DNA of 64,000 nucleotides, taken from positions 3,769,001 to 3,833,000 of the forward strand of contig NZ_CP079195.1 of NCBI RefSeq assembly GCF_019263805.1, in the 5' to 3' direction. The DNA is from Polaribacter sp. NJDZ03 (GTDB lineage: Bacteria; Bacteroidota; Bacteroidia; Flavobacteriales; Flavobacteriaceae). Shown here piece after piece: positions 55,549 through 64,000 of the stretch. The notes beneath the pieces were generated by a model. That model saw only the letters and a list, made by a program, of their open reading frames with translations. It was not told the origin of the DNA and searched no databases. Position numbers and translations under genes: made by a program. Numbering within the stretch: the first letter of the stretch is position 1; every line of letters begins with the position of its first letter.

Positions 55549-58326
55549 GAACGTAAATCTTTAGGATATGCGGTTCAAGAAGTAAAAGGAGAGAGTTTAA
55601 CAGAAGCAAGAGAGTCTAACGTTGCTAATGCTTTGGTAGGTAAGGTTGCAGGTGTACAGATTATAAAAGGTAGTAATGGTCCTGCTAGTTCTTCAAAAAT
55701 AGTATTGAGAGGAAATAGTTCATTATCTGGAGATAACCAACCTTTAATTGTTGTCGATGGAATTCCTATGGATAACTTTACAGGAGCAGAGAATACAGAT
55801 TTCTTTAATCCTTCTCAAGATTTAGGGAATGGACTTGGAGATTTAAATGCCGATGATATTGAAACGATGACGGTGTTAAAAGGTGCTTCTGCTGCTGCTT
55901 TGTATGGTTCTCGTGCAGGAAACGGTGTGATTTTAATTACTACTAAAACGGGTAAATCTAGAAAAGGTCTTGGTATTACAGTTTCTGTAACTACTGGTTT
56001 TGAAAGATTATTTATAACACCAGAAATTCAACAGTCATTTGGACAAGGAAATGAAGGTGTGTATGTAAATGATTCTCGTGCAAGTTGGGGACCTCAAATT
56101 ACGGGTCAGACTGTAACGGATTTTAAAGGTGATCAAACTACTTTAAGAGCGTATGATAATATCGATAATTTTTATAATGGAGGATTTAATCAAAATTATA
56201 GTGTATCATTTCAACAACAAGTTACAGATGCAACATCATTATATACTTCTGTAAATTATTTAGAGAATGAAAGTAATATTCCAGGGTCTACATTAGAAAG
56301 GTTAAACTTAACTACTAGAGCGGTTTCTCATTTTGGTGAAGATAATAAATGGACTTCTGATGTAAAGGTGCAGTATATTAATACGCAAGCAGGTAACAGA
56401 CCTTTAAATGGTAGTAATAATAACAATGCTTTTGCTACGTTAGCACAATTACCAGTCTCTGTAGATATTACACAATTTGAAGAAAGTTCAGATCAATTTG
56501 GTAACATGAGATGGTTTGTTTCTGAAAATGCAGAAAATCCATATTGGTCTGCAAAAAACAGATTGAGTGAAGATGCAAGAGATCGTTTCTTATTAAATGG
56601 ATCATTAAAGTATAAATTTAATGACTGGTTAAGTTCAGAATTAAAAGCAGGAGCAGATTTATACACCACAACTACAGAAACTAAATTATACTCTGGTAGC
56701 CCAGGAAATAATACAGGTATATATAGTTTTGGTAAAGATTCTTTTATCGAGAAAAATTACAGCTTATTATTACTTGCAAGTAAAGATAATATCTTAGGTA
56801 AATTTGGAGGGTCTGCAACCTTGGGGGGAAATTTAATGTCTAGATCTTCTAATAATATTAGTGGGCATTCTGGTGATTTAGTTGTACCAAACTTATTTAC
56901 ATTAAATAATGGAGTAAATCCAGCAAATATTAATCAAGGTTCTAGTAATAGAAAAACAAATTCTATTTATGGTACATTCCAGGTTAATTACGATGGGTAT
57001 TTATTTGTCGATTTTACAGGTCGTAATGATTGGTCTTCTACGTTAAGTGAAGAAAATAGATCTTTTTTCTACCCATCTGTAAGTGCTTCTTTTGTTTTTA
57101 CAGAGATGTTAAGAAAACAAGATGTAGACATGCCTAGTTGGTGGAATTTTGGTAAAATAAGAGCATCTTATGCAACTGTAGGAAATGATTTATCTCCTTA
57201 TGAACTGTATAACTTCTATACAATTGATAATGACGTAAATGGTAATACTACTGCAGGTACTAATAATGTATTGTTTAATCCAGACTTAAAAAGTGAGTTA
57301 ATTAAATCTAAAGAAATTGGTTTTGAAGGTAGATTTTTTAATAACCGTTTAAGTTTAGATTTTGCATACTACCAATCTAATGCAACAAACCAGTTAATAA
57401 ACTTGCCTTTAGATCCTTTAAGTGGTTATAACTCTAAAAAAGTAAATGCTGGTGATGTTCAAAATAAAGGTTTTGAATTGTCTTTAAATGGTAGAATTCT
57501 TAACAATCCAGAAGGTTTAAATTGGGATTTAGGTGTAAACTACTCTAAAAATGATAACACTATTGAAAGCTTAGCAGAAGATGTGACTCAATATGCTCTA
57601 GGAGGTTTTGATAATTTAGCTGTATTAGCTATTGAAAATGGAGTTTATGGAGAAATTTGGGGAACTAAATATGCAAGAGTAGCTGATGAAGCGAGTGCTA
57701 ATTTTGGACAAATTATAGTAGATGGTAATGGTTTGCCAACTGCAACATCAGAAAAATTTAAATTAGGTGAGCAACAGCCAGATGCTATGGTTGGTATTTC
57801 TAATACGTTTACTTATAAAAATTTAACTCTTGGTTTTTTAATTGATGCACGTTTAGGAGGAGAGATTTTCTCTGGATCTAACCATGCATTACAAGCATCT
57901 GGAAACGCATCAGCAACAGTAGTTAATGGAGATAGAGCAGATTTTATCGTAGAAGGAGTAGTTAGTGATGGTAGTGGAGGTTTTACGGCAAACAATACTG
58001 CAGTTTCATCACAAGATTATTGGACAGCTATTACTGCAAGAACAGGTAACTTAGGTATAACTGAAGCGAATATTTTTGATGCTACAAACATCAGGTTAAG
58101 AAATGTAAATGTTAATTATAATTTAAAAAGTAAGTGGTTAACGGATTCAGGGATTCAAAATGCTAAAATTGGAATTTCTGCAAATAACGTGTGGATGATA
58201 AAAAATAACTTGAATGGTATAGATCCAGAATCAGTTTTTGCTACGTCTACAAATGCTACAGGTTTTGAATATCTTTCTCCTCCTACAACAAGTAGCGTGT
58301 TTTTAAATCTATCATTAAGTTTCTAA
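55204..58326 (+). CDS. SusC-like TonB-dependent outer-membrane transporter (SusC-3)
   Basis: A 1040-residue SusC protein: signal peptide (about 1-22, YSMQAQ), carboxypeptidase-regulatory-like domain (VKGSVVEAGSNLALPGVSV to FDGNYSINV), TonB-box-like DEIVVTALGIKRERKSLGYAV, a plug (VLRGNSSLSGDNQPLIVVDGIP, AALYGSRAGNGVILITT) and a barrel ending NLSLSF. The TALGIKRERK form of the TonB-box segment and the SusD partner type place it in a different SusC clade from SusC-1 and SusC-2. Its upstream DNA lacks the GRTAA repeat. The first ~115 codons are nearly the same as those of SusC-4. Confidence 0.95.
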   Translation: MTKKVLKLLFVLGILCTYSMQAQTTVKGSVVEAGSNLALPGVSVVIKDSTAGTTTDFDGNYSINVAGSNAILQFSYMGFALQEIGVNGQKVINVTLVPDVSQLDEIVVTALGIKRERKSLGYAVQEVKGESLTEARESNVANALVGKVAGVQIIKGSNGPASSSKIVLRGNSSLSGDNQPLIVVDGIPMDNFTGAENTDFFNPSQDLGNGLGDLNADDIETMTVLKGASAAALYGSRAGNGVILITTKTGKSRKGLGITVSVTTGFERLFITPEIQQSFGQGNEGVYVNDSRASWGPQITGQTVTDFKGDQTTLRAYDNIDNFYNGGFNQNYSVSFQQQVTDATSLYTSVNYLENESNIPGSTLERLNLTTRAVSHFGEDNKWTSDVKVQYINTQAGNRPLNGSNNNNAFATLAQLPVSVDITQFEESSDQFGNMRWFVSENAENPYWSAKNRLSEDARDRFLLNGSLKYKFNDWLSSELKAGADLYTTTTETKLYSGSPGNNTGIYSFGKDSFIEKNYSLLLLASKDNILGKFGGSATLGGNLMSRSSNNISGHSGDLVVPNLFTLNNGVNPANINQGSSNRKTNSIYGTFQVNYDGYLFVDFTGRNDWSSTLSEENRSFFYPSVSASFVFTEMLRKQDVDMPSWWNFGKIRASYATVGNDLSPYELYNFYTIDNDVNGNTTAGTNNVLFNPDLKSELIKSKEIGFEGRFFNNRLSLDFAYYQSNATNQLINLPLDPLSGYNSKKVNAGDVQNKGFELSLNGRILNNPEGLNWDLGVNYSKNDNTIESLAEDVTQYALGGFDNLAVLAIENGVYGEIWGTKYARVADEASANFGQIIVDGNGLPTATSEKFKLGEQQPDAMVGISNTFTYKNLTLGFLIDARLGGEIFSGSNHALQASGNASATVVNGDRADFIVEGVVSDGSGGFTANNTAVSSQDYWTAITARTGNLGITEANIFDATNIRLRNVNVNYNLKSKWLTDSGIQNAKIGISANNVWMIKNNLNGIDPESVFATSTNATGFEYLSPPTTSSVFLNLSLSF

Positions 58327-58345
58327 AAATTAAAAAATATAAGTA

Positions 58346-60259
58346 ATGAAAAAAATATTAAAAAATACAAACTTACTTGTTCTAATGCTATTCGCATTTA
58401 TGTCTTGTTCAGATTTTGAGGAGATAAATATCAATCCAACTGCAGCAAATGAAGATCAAGTACAAATAGAATATTTTATTAACAGCGCTATAGGTGGTGT
58501 TCAACAAAATCCACATATTTCAGAACGTATTTTTGTTCTTTATTGGAATGATGCAGGAAGAATGACAAGGGTTGGTACTTTGTCAGAAGGAAGCGCAAAT
58601 GATGGATGGTCTAGTGATTATTACAACGGATATGTATCTTCATGGTTAAGAAATATTAATGCAGGGATTAAAATTGCTGATGAGCAAATAGCTTCAGGTA
58701 ATTTTAGAGAACATACACCAAACCTTAAACAGGTTGCAAGAATTTGGCGTGCATATATTATGAGTGAAATGACTGATAATTTTGGACCTATTCCTATTAA
58801 TGGTTTTGAAGGTGTAAATCCAGTATATAGTGATGTTAAAGATGTATATTATTATATGTTACAGGAATTAGGTGAAGCTACAAGTGCATTAGATCTTACA
58901 GTTTCTAACCCTAATGATGCTTTAAAGAAATTAGACCCAGCTTTTGAGTATGATTTTAAAAAATGGCAAAAATATGGGAATTCTCTAAGAATGCGTTTAG
59001 CAATGCGTTTGTCTGAAGTAGATCCTGCAAAAGCACAATCAGAATTTGAAAGTGCAGTGGGTAATGCTTATATTGAAGATGCAGCAGATAATTTTTCTGT
59101 AAAAGAAGTAGCTGGTTATAATGATTATACAGGTGTAATGACTAGAGAGTGGTGGGATCATGAGGTTTCTGCAACACTTAACAATTTAATGATTGGTTTA
59201 GGTGGGGTAACTTCTCAAAATTTGTTATCTGCAGATAAGCACGGCTATATTAAGCCTGCAAATTATATGGGGCTTAAGTTTGATGATCATTTTACGTCTA
59301 TGACGAATGATCCTTCAGCAGGTTTCTTTTTTGACGGATTGCACAATAAGATAGATCCTAGAGCGTATGATTTATTTAAAATTCCAGGAGATTTTTCAGA
59401 TCCAGAATTTAACTCATACCCTTCATGGAACAGTAATGCTAGCACTACTAAAAGAAGCCTTGTAGATGCTTCTGATAATATTGTTAAAGAAATAGAGTCA
59501 GCTTTTACATGGAACGCTTACCCAGGTGGTAATTGGGGAGACAAAGGGTCTAAAAACAAAGTGTATGGTTTTACAGGTACATTACCTCGTTTAGCTAATA
59601 AGTATAGAAATAACTCTAATAGTAGAATCTTCTTTGCTTCTTGGGAATCTCACTTTTTAATAGCTGAAGCTGCAGTAAAAGGTTGGGCAGTTCCTATGAC
59701 TGGTCAAGTAGCTTATGAGCAGGGAATTGCACAAAGTTTTGCATATAATGGTGTTTCTAGTCATTTAACTAACTATTTAACTTCTCAAGATTACAGTAGA
59801 GTAGGTACTTCTGTTAGTTGGTCGCATACTACAGAGCCTTCTTCTTCTGTTCTTGTAACTTATTTAGATGGATATTCAAACTTACCTGGAACAATGAATT
59901 TACAGTATCCAGATAATACAATCTATAAAAATGGAGCAGTAAAGAATGACCTTTTAACAAAGATTATTACTCAAAAGTTTATTGCGCAAACACCATGGTT
60001 GCCTTTAGAGACTTGGAATGATCACAGAAGACTTGGTTTACCATTTTTCGAGAATCCAGCAGTGGAAAAGCCTTTAACGGACATGCCACAATTAACAAAT
60101 GGAAACTTTATGACCAATAGGATTGATTTTTATGGTCAACGATTAAAGTATCCTTCAAACTTTTCTAGTAATATTCCTGGAGGATACCAACAAGCAGTTG
60201 GTAAGTTAGGAGGACCAGATACTGTATTTACACCATTATGGTGGGCACAGCAAAATTAA
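58346..60259 (+). CDS. SusD-like lipoprotein of the second type (SusD-3)
   Basis: A 637-residue lipoprotein (AFMSC, Cys21; SDFEEININPTAAN) of the SusD-like family that pairs with TALGIKR-type SusC proteins. Recognisable parts are NPHISERIFVLYWNDAGRM, WRAYIMSEMTDNFGPIPING, KKWQKYGNSLRMRLAMRLSE and, near the end, QKFIAQTPWLPLETWNDHRRLGLPFFENP. It starts 20 nt after SusC-3 and is closed by a terminator, so this is a simple two-gene import pair with no enzyme attached on this side of the att site. Confidence 0.93.
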   Translation: MKKILKNTNLLVLMLFAFMSCSDFEEININPTAANEDQVQIEYFINSAIGGVQQNPHISERIFVLYWNDAGRMTRVGTLSEGSANDGWSSDYYNGYVSSWLRNINAGIKIADEQIASGNFREHTPNLKQVARIWRAYIMSEMTDNFGPIPINGFEGVNPVYSDVKDVYYYMLQELGEATSALDLTVSNPNDALKKLDPAFEYDFKKWQKYGNSLRMRLAMRLSEVDPAKAQSEFESAVGNAYIEDAADNFSVKEVAGYNDYTGVMTREWWDHEVSATLNNLMIGLGGVTSQNLLSADKHGYIKPANYMGLKFDDHFTSMTNDPSAGFFFDGLHNKIDPRAYDLFKIPGDFSDPEFNSYPSWNSNASTTKRSLVDASDNIVKEIESAFTWNAYPGGNWGDKGSKNKVYGFTGTLPRLANKYRNNSNSRIFFASWESHFLIAEAAVKGWAVPMTGQVAYEQGIAQSFAYNGVSSHLTNYLTSQDYSRVGTSVSWSHTTEPSSSVLVTYLDGYSNLPGTMNLQYPDNTIYKNGAVKNDLLTKIITQKFIAQTPWLPLETWNDHRRLGLPFFENPAVEKPLTDMPQLTNGNFMTNRIDFYGQRLKYPSNFSSNIPGGYQQAVGKLGGPDTVFTPLWWAQQN

Positions 60260-60305
60260 AATTTAAGGATGCCAAAAAGGTAATACTTGGTTTTTAGATG
60301 TAAAG

Positions 60306-60336
60306 AAAAAGGAGAGCTTAATAGCTCTCCTTTTTT
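60306..60336 (+). terminator. Intrinsic terminator after SusD-3
   Basis: AAAAAGGAGAGCT and AGCTCTCCTTTTT form a perfect 13-bp stem with a TAAT loop followed by a T. Confidence 0.85.
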
Positions 60337-60364
60337 ATTGTTATTTATTGGTCCCAAGTTAGGG

Positions 60365-60930
60365 TTTTAAACCTTGCAATTTAATTGCAGAACTTTGGTA
60401 ATGTGAAAAAATCTATACATTCGCATGTATGAGTGTATAGGTAAGAAAAGGTTCGCATACTGTAGGTCGTATAACTTGTTATATTGTTTGGTCTAAAAAA
60501 TATAGATACAAAGTTTTGAAAGGTGATATTCAAGTAAGATGTCGAGAACCTCTAATTCGAATTTGCGAGGTACAAGGGATTGAAATATTAAAAGGAGTTA
60601 TTAGTCCCGATCATGTTTATATGCATATAGAGTATGCTCCAAAACTTAATGTAAGTTATATTGTTAAAAGTTTGAAAGGAGGTTCATCACGAAAGCTTCA
60701 GCAGGAGTTTCTTTCTTTGAAAAAACGATATTGGGGCAATCATTTTTGGTCAAGTGGTTATGGTGTTTGGAGTAGTGGAGTTATAACAGATAAAATGGTT
60801 AATGAGTATTTGGAACATCACAGGAGGAAAGGCAGTGATGATAATTCTAATTTTATCCTTGAGTGATTAAGGGGGGACTTTCATTCCTGTTTTTAAACCC
60901 CTACACTTGTAGTGCAAGGGGTGCTTAGTT
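60365..60930 (+). mobile_element. Decayed IS200/IS605-type insertion element
   Basis: A ~565-bp segment with subterminal hairpins and one small transposase frame, as in IS200-group elements. The left hairpin contains TGCAAT-TTA-ATTGCA (60375-60389) and the right hairpin is ACCCCT...AGGGGT (60897-60922). No TnpB is present and no inverted terminal repeats are expected for this group. Its right edge abuts the start of the duplicated sequence (60937). The exact ends are estimates. Confidence 0.7.
60441..60866 (+). pseudogene. IS200/IS605-family TnpA (Y1 HUH transposase), start codon lost
   Basis: The frame VRKGSHTVGRITCYIVWSKK YRYKVLKGDI continuing to the stop at 60864-60866 is a nearly full TnpA (about 142 residues). 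The only upstream in-frame ATG (60429) is followed by AGT GTA TAG, so normal initiation is blocked; a TTG at 60516 would omit the first 25 residues. The HUH pair, usually His-x-His in DHVHMH, reads DHVYMH (second His to Tyr). The catalytic Tyr region (VNEYLEHHR) and SSRKLQQEF, KKRYWGNHFW are kept. It is probably inactive. Confidence 0.75.
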
Positions 60931-60936
60931 TTTGAA

Positions 60937-61713
60937 AGTGCTTTGTATGCTGTTAAAAATCATTTGTTTGCTTTAAATAACCGTAAAATATTATCAATCT
61001 CAAAAATAGAAGACTTAGCAGATAACTCAAAAAAGATAAGGTTAACTTTCTCGGAAAATCTCATATCAAAAGGAAATCGCTTCACGTATGTTTTAGGAGA
61101 TAATTATTTTTTAACATCAAAACCTTATAGCGGGCCTTGGCTTGTAGATAAAGTTACTGTAGTTGGTGCGTTTGGTTTTACTTCAGTTTTAGAGTAAATT
61201 ACAATTATTTAACATAATCTTTTGCATGTCCTATATGAAAGTTGCATATTTTTCTTAATCAATAATTTTAACCAACACCACTTATGTTTAGTTGCTAGTC
61301 GAAAATAATTAATTGATTGTATTTTATTTTGTTAATTTAAACACAAATTAAACTTAAATCAAAAAATTATGACAAAAAAAGTACTTAAATTACTGTTTGT
61401 GTTGGGCATTCTATGCACATACGGTATACAGGCACAAATAACTGTAAAAGGGAATGTTGTAGAAGCAGGAAGCAATTTATCGCTGCCAGGGGTTAGTGTA
61501 GTTATTAAAGGCACTACTGCTGGTACTACAACTGATTTTGATGGTAATTATAGTATTAATGTAGTAGGGGCAAGTGCTATTCTGCAATTTTCTTATATGG
61601 GGTTTGCTTTGCAAGAAATTGAAGTTAATGGGCAGAAAGTTATTAATGTTACATTAGTACCAGATGTTAGTCAATTAGACGAAATAGTAGTAACAGCTCT
61701 TGGTATTAAAAGA
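60937..61713 (+). repeat. Long direct repeat, right copy
   Basis: Matches 54768-55548 (esterase tail, intergenic DNA and SusC N-terminus). In this copy the esterase tail is still an open frame, while in the left copy it is broken. The copies are about 6.17 kb apart and flank SusC-3/SusD-3 plus the IS-like element. Confidence 0.85.
60943..61197 (+). pseudogene. C-terminal fragment of the sialate O-acetylesterase-like protein
   Basis: An 84-codon open frame (from a TTG) reads VKNHLFALNNRKILSISKIE, IRLTFSENLISKGNRFTYVL and PYSGPWLVDKVTVVGAFGFT. It is the intact version of the broken tail at about 54775-55020. It lacks the catalytic part and any proper start, and begins just after the IS-like element. 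It is a duplicated gene end, not a functional small gene. Confidence 0.7.
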
Positions 61714-64000
61714 AAAGAGAAAACATTATCTTATTCCCAGCAGGATGTAGATGGTGATGAAATATCGAAAACTAGGGAGGCTAATTTTGTAAATAGTCTA
61801 GCGGGAAGAACTTCTGGATTAGAAATAAAGCAAAGTGCAGCAGGTGCTGGTGGGTCATCAAAAATTATACTTAGAGGAAATAAAAGTGTATTCGGTGTAA
61901 GTTCACCATTATTTGTAATAGATGGTATTCCTATGGCAAATAACTCTACAGGGGGTGAGGAAAATAGTGTTTTTGATAGTCGAGATGGAGGAGATGGTTT
62001 GTCTCAGATTAATCCTGATGATATTGAGAATGTTTCAGTACTTAAAGGAGCTAATGCAGCTGCTCTTTATGGTAGTCAAGGGGCTAATGGTGTAATATTA
62101 ATTACAACTAAAAGTGGAACTGTTGGTAAACTAAGTGGGAATATATCTTCTGGTATATTGTTTCAAAATGTGATAAACTTACCAGATATGCAATATAGGT
62201 ATGGAGCTATAAATAATGAAGGTGATGAAAGTTGGTCTACACAACGTGAAAATTATAATCCTGATTTTATAGATGATTTTTTTGACAATGGTTATCAATT
62301 AACTAATTCGCTAACTTTAAGTGGTGGTTCTGAGAAAAGTTTATCCTATTTATCTTATGCTAACACAACTTCTGCAGGTGTGACACCAGGAAATAAATAC
62401 ATTCGGCATAATGTAACCTTCAAACAGACCAATAAATATTTAGATAATAAATTGAAGATTAGCTCTAGAGTGATGTTAAGTACTGAAAAAATAAGTAATA
62501 AACCATCCTCAGGTTATTACTTTAATCCTTTAACGGGTTTATATTTATTTCCAAGAAATAAAGATTTTAGCCAGTTTGAAAATGATTATGAGGTTTATGA
62601 TGAAGGTAGAAATCTTATGCTTCAGAATTGGTTTGTGGATAGTGATAAACAGCAAAATCCATATTGGATAATAAATAATAATAAAAGTGAAAATCATAAA
62701 AAGAGGATAATTGCTAGTGTTGCTGCTGAGTATGATTTAAATGATAAGATGAAATTTCAAGTTCGCGCAAATTATGATTATGCTAGAAGCGAATGGGAAC
62801 AGAAAATTAAGGCTGGAACAGCAGGAAGTTTAGCTCATGAAAATGGAAGATATCGATTTAATGACTTTACAAGTACAAAAATGTACACTGATGGTATATT
62901 TAGCTATAATGATGAATTTGGGGATTTTGATATTGGGTTTATTTCTGGTGGTAGTTATGAGAAAAGTGAATTAGGTAAAGGTATCCAGGCAGATTCTGAT
63001 AATTATGGAATACAGTATGCAAACATTTTTAGCCTTCAGAATTTTTCTCAAAATGCTTTAATAGAGCAATCTGTAGATAGTCAAATGGAAAAACAAAGTC
63101 TCTTTGCTAATGTTCAACTCGGCTATAAGGATATGTTATTTTTAGATCTATCGGGTAGAAATGATTGGAGCTCTACATTAGCTTTTACTGAGAATAAATC
63201 ATATTTTTATCCTTCATTTGGTGCTACAGCGTTACTAAGTGAAATGTTTGATTTACCAGAATCTATTGTTTTTTCAAAAATTAGAGCTTCTTATTCTATA
63301 GTGTCTAACGAAGTGCCTGCTTTTTTTACACTTCCATTAAACGAAATAGATGGTAATGGTATAGTAATAAATACAAAAAAGCCTTTTGCTGAACTAAAAC
63401 CAGAGGACCAAAATAGTTTTGAAATTGGTACTGACTGGCGTTTTCTTAGCAGCCGCCTAGGTATAGATTTAACCTATTATAGAATTGATAATAAGAATCA
63501 ATTTCTTGAGTTAAGTGCACCTTCAGGTTCTGGATATAGTGTTTATTATGTTAATGCAGGTCATATAAGAAATTCTGGTTTTGAGGTTTCTCTAACAGGA
63601 TCACCAGTTAAGACTAATGATTTACGATGGGATACAACAGTAAATTTTTCTACTAACGAAAATAAAATATTAGAATTACATCCTGAACTACAAGGTAGAT
63701 ATGAAATCTCAAGAAGTGAAGGTTATGCACTTTACATTGTCGAAGGAGGTTCTTTTGGGGATATTTATACATATAAATTTGAAAAGGATGAGTATGGTAG
63801 AATTTTGATAAATGATAATGGTGCGCCACAACGAACTAGTGAGTATGAGAAAATTGGAAATTCACAACCAGATTTTCTTTTGGGGTGGAATAATAATATC
63901 AGCTATAAAAACTGGAACTTTAGTCTTTTAATCGATGGTAAATTTGGAGGAAAGGCAGTGAGTGCAACAGAGGCTTTACTTGATGCTTATGGTGTTTCTG
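61369..64000 (+). CDS. SusC-like TonB-dependent transporter (SusC-4), cut by the window end
   Basis: The ATG at 61369 opens a frame that runs to the end of the window (877 codons, no stop). It begins with the same signal peptide and carboxypeptidase-regulatory-like domain as SusC-3 (MTKKVLKLLFVLGILCTYG, TALGIKR), then diverges sharply: plug IILRGNKSVFGVSSPLFVID and AALYGSQGANGVILITT, and a barrel different from SusC-3. The remaining ~150-200 residues and any SusD partner lie beyond the window. The hybrid layout suggests that the common 5' part was copied onto a different barrel, giving two transporters the same promoter and TonB-interaction end. Confidence 0.93.
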   Translation, partial: MTKKVLKLLFVLGILCTYGIQAQITVKGNVVEAGSNLSLPGVSVVIKGTTAGTTTDFDGNYSINVVGASAILQFSYMGFALQEIEVNGQKVINVTLVPDVSQLDEIVVTALGIKRKEKTLSYSQQDVDGDEISKTREANFVNSLAGRTSGLEIKQSAAGAGGSSKIILRGNKSVFGVSSPLFVIDGIPMANNSTGGEENSVFDSRDGGDGLSQINPDDIENVSVLKGANAAALYGSQGANGVILITTKSGTVGKLSGNISSGILFQNVINLPDMQYRYGAINNEGDESWSTQRENYNPDFIDDFFDNGYQLTNSLTLSGGSEKSLSYLSYANTTSAGVTPGNKYIRHNVTFKQTNKYLDNKLKISSRVMLSTEKISNKPSSGYYFNPLTGLYLFPRNKDFSQFENDYEVYDEGRNLMLQNWFVDSDKQQNPYWIINNNKSENHKKRIIASVAAEYDLNDKMKFQVRANYDYARSEWEQKIKAGTAGSLAHENGRYRFNDFTSTKMYTDGIFSYNDEFGDFDIGFISGGSYEKSELGKGIQADSDNYGIQYANIFSLQNFSQNALIEQSVDSQMEKQSLFANVQLGYKDMLFLDLSGRNDWSSTLAFTENKSYFYPSFGATALLSEMFDLPESIVFSKIRASYSIVSNEVPAFFTLPLNEIDGNGIVINTKKPFAELKPEDQNSFEIGTDWRFLSSRLGIDLTYYRIDNKNQFLELSAPSGSGYSVYYVNAGHIRNSGFEVSLTGSPVKTNDLRWDTTVNFSTNENKILELHPELQGRYEISRSEGYALYIVEGGSFGDIYTYKFEKDEYGRILINDNGAPQRTSEYEKIGNSQPDFLLGWNNNISYKNWNFSLLIDGKFGGKAVSATEALLDAYGVS

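Noticed and set aside
1..64000. CRISPR array
   Set aside because: No regularly spaced identical repeats with unique spacers were seen; the repeats present are palindromes, the 11-bp att repeats and the SusC duplication.

Overview
The window is AT-rich DNA from a marine member of the Flavobacteriaceae (Bacteroidetes); the low GC and gene content suggest something Polaribacter-like, but this is an inference. Evidence for the phylum: SusC/SusD pairs, Bacteroidetes-type lipoprotein signals, a type IX secretion tail, many S1 sulfatases, and ATG starts without Shine-Dalgarno sequences.

Positions 1 to about 51,900 form one large polysaccharide utilization locus for a sulfated algal galactan. It has two SusC/SusD pairs, five intact sulfatases and one sulfatase stump, two GH16-type endo-hydrolases, two GH127-type exo-hydrolases, two MFS sugar/acid transporters, two FG-GAP/ASPIC proteins, a PhoD-like phosphoesterase, an SGNH esterase, a Tat-exported FAD oxidoreductase broken by an amber codon, a putative FMN-binding protein, and a catabolic operon (enolase-superfamily enzyme, aldehyde dehydrogenase, HpcH/HpaI aldolase). 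GH16 + GH127 + S1 sulfatases + FAD oxidoreductase + 3,6-anhydrogalactose-type catabolism resembles the carrageenan regulon described in Zobellia; a carrageenan/furcellaran-type substrate is my best inference, not proven. One membrane TPR/LuxR-type regulator (minus strand, 23.4-25.0 kb) lies inside the locus.

Seven promoters of this block share a direct repeat of the pentamer GRTAA with starts exactly 21 nt apart; in four of them an (A/T)AnTTTG promoter-like element ends 42-43 nt after the start of the second copy. This looks like the operator of a single regulon covering the locus, and I consider it the most useful new observation here.

At 51,905-51,944 is the 3' half of a tRNA-Met gene (minus strand) followed by a frameshifted tyrosine recombinase. 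I read this as the chromosome/island junction. To its right (52-64 kb) is a different, decaying region: a dead integrase, remnants of a GntR/FCD regulator and a sialate O-acetylesterase-like protein, a third SusC/SusD pair, a decayed IS200/IS605-type element, and a fourth SusC gene (cut by the window end) whose upstream region and N-terminus are a duplicate of those of the third. The GRTAA repeat was not found on this side, consistent with a separate origin.
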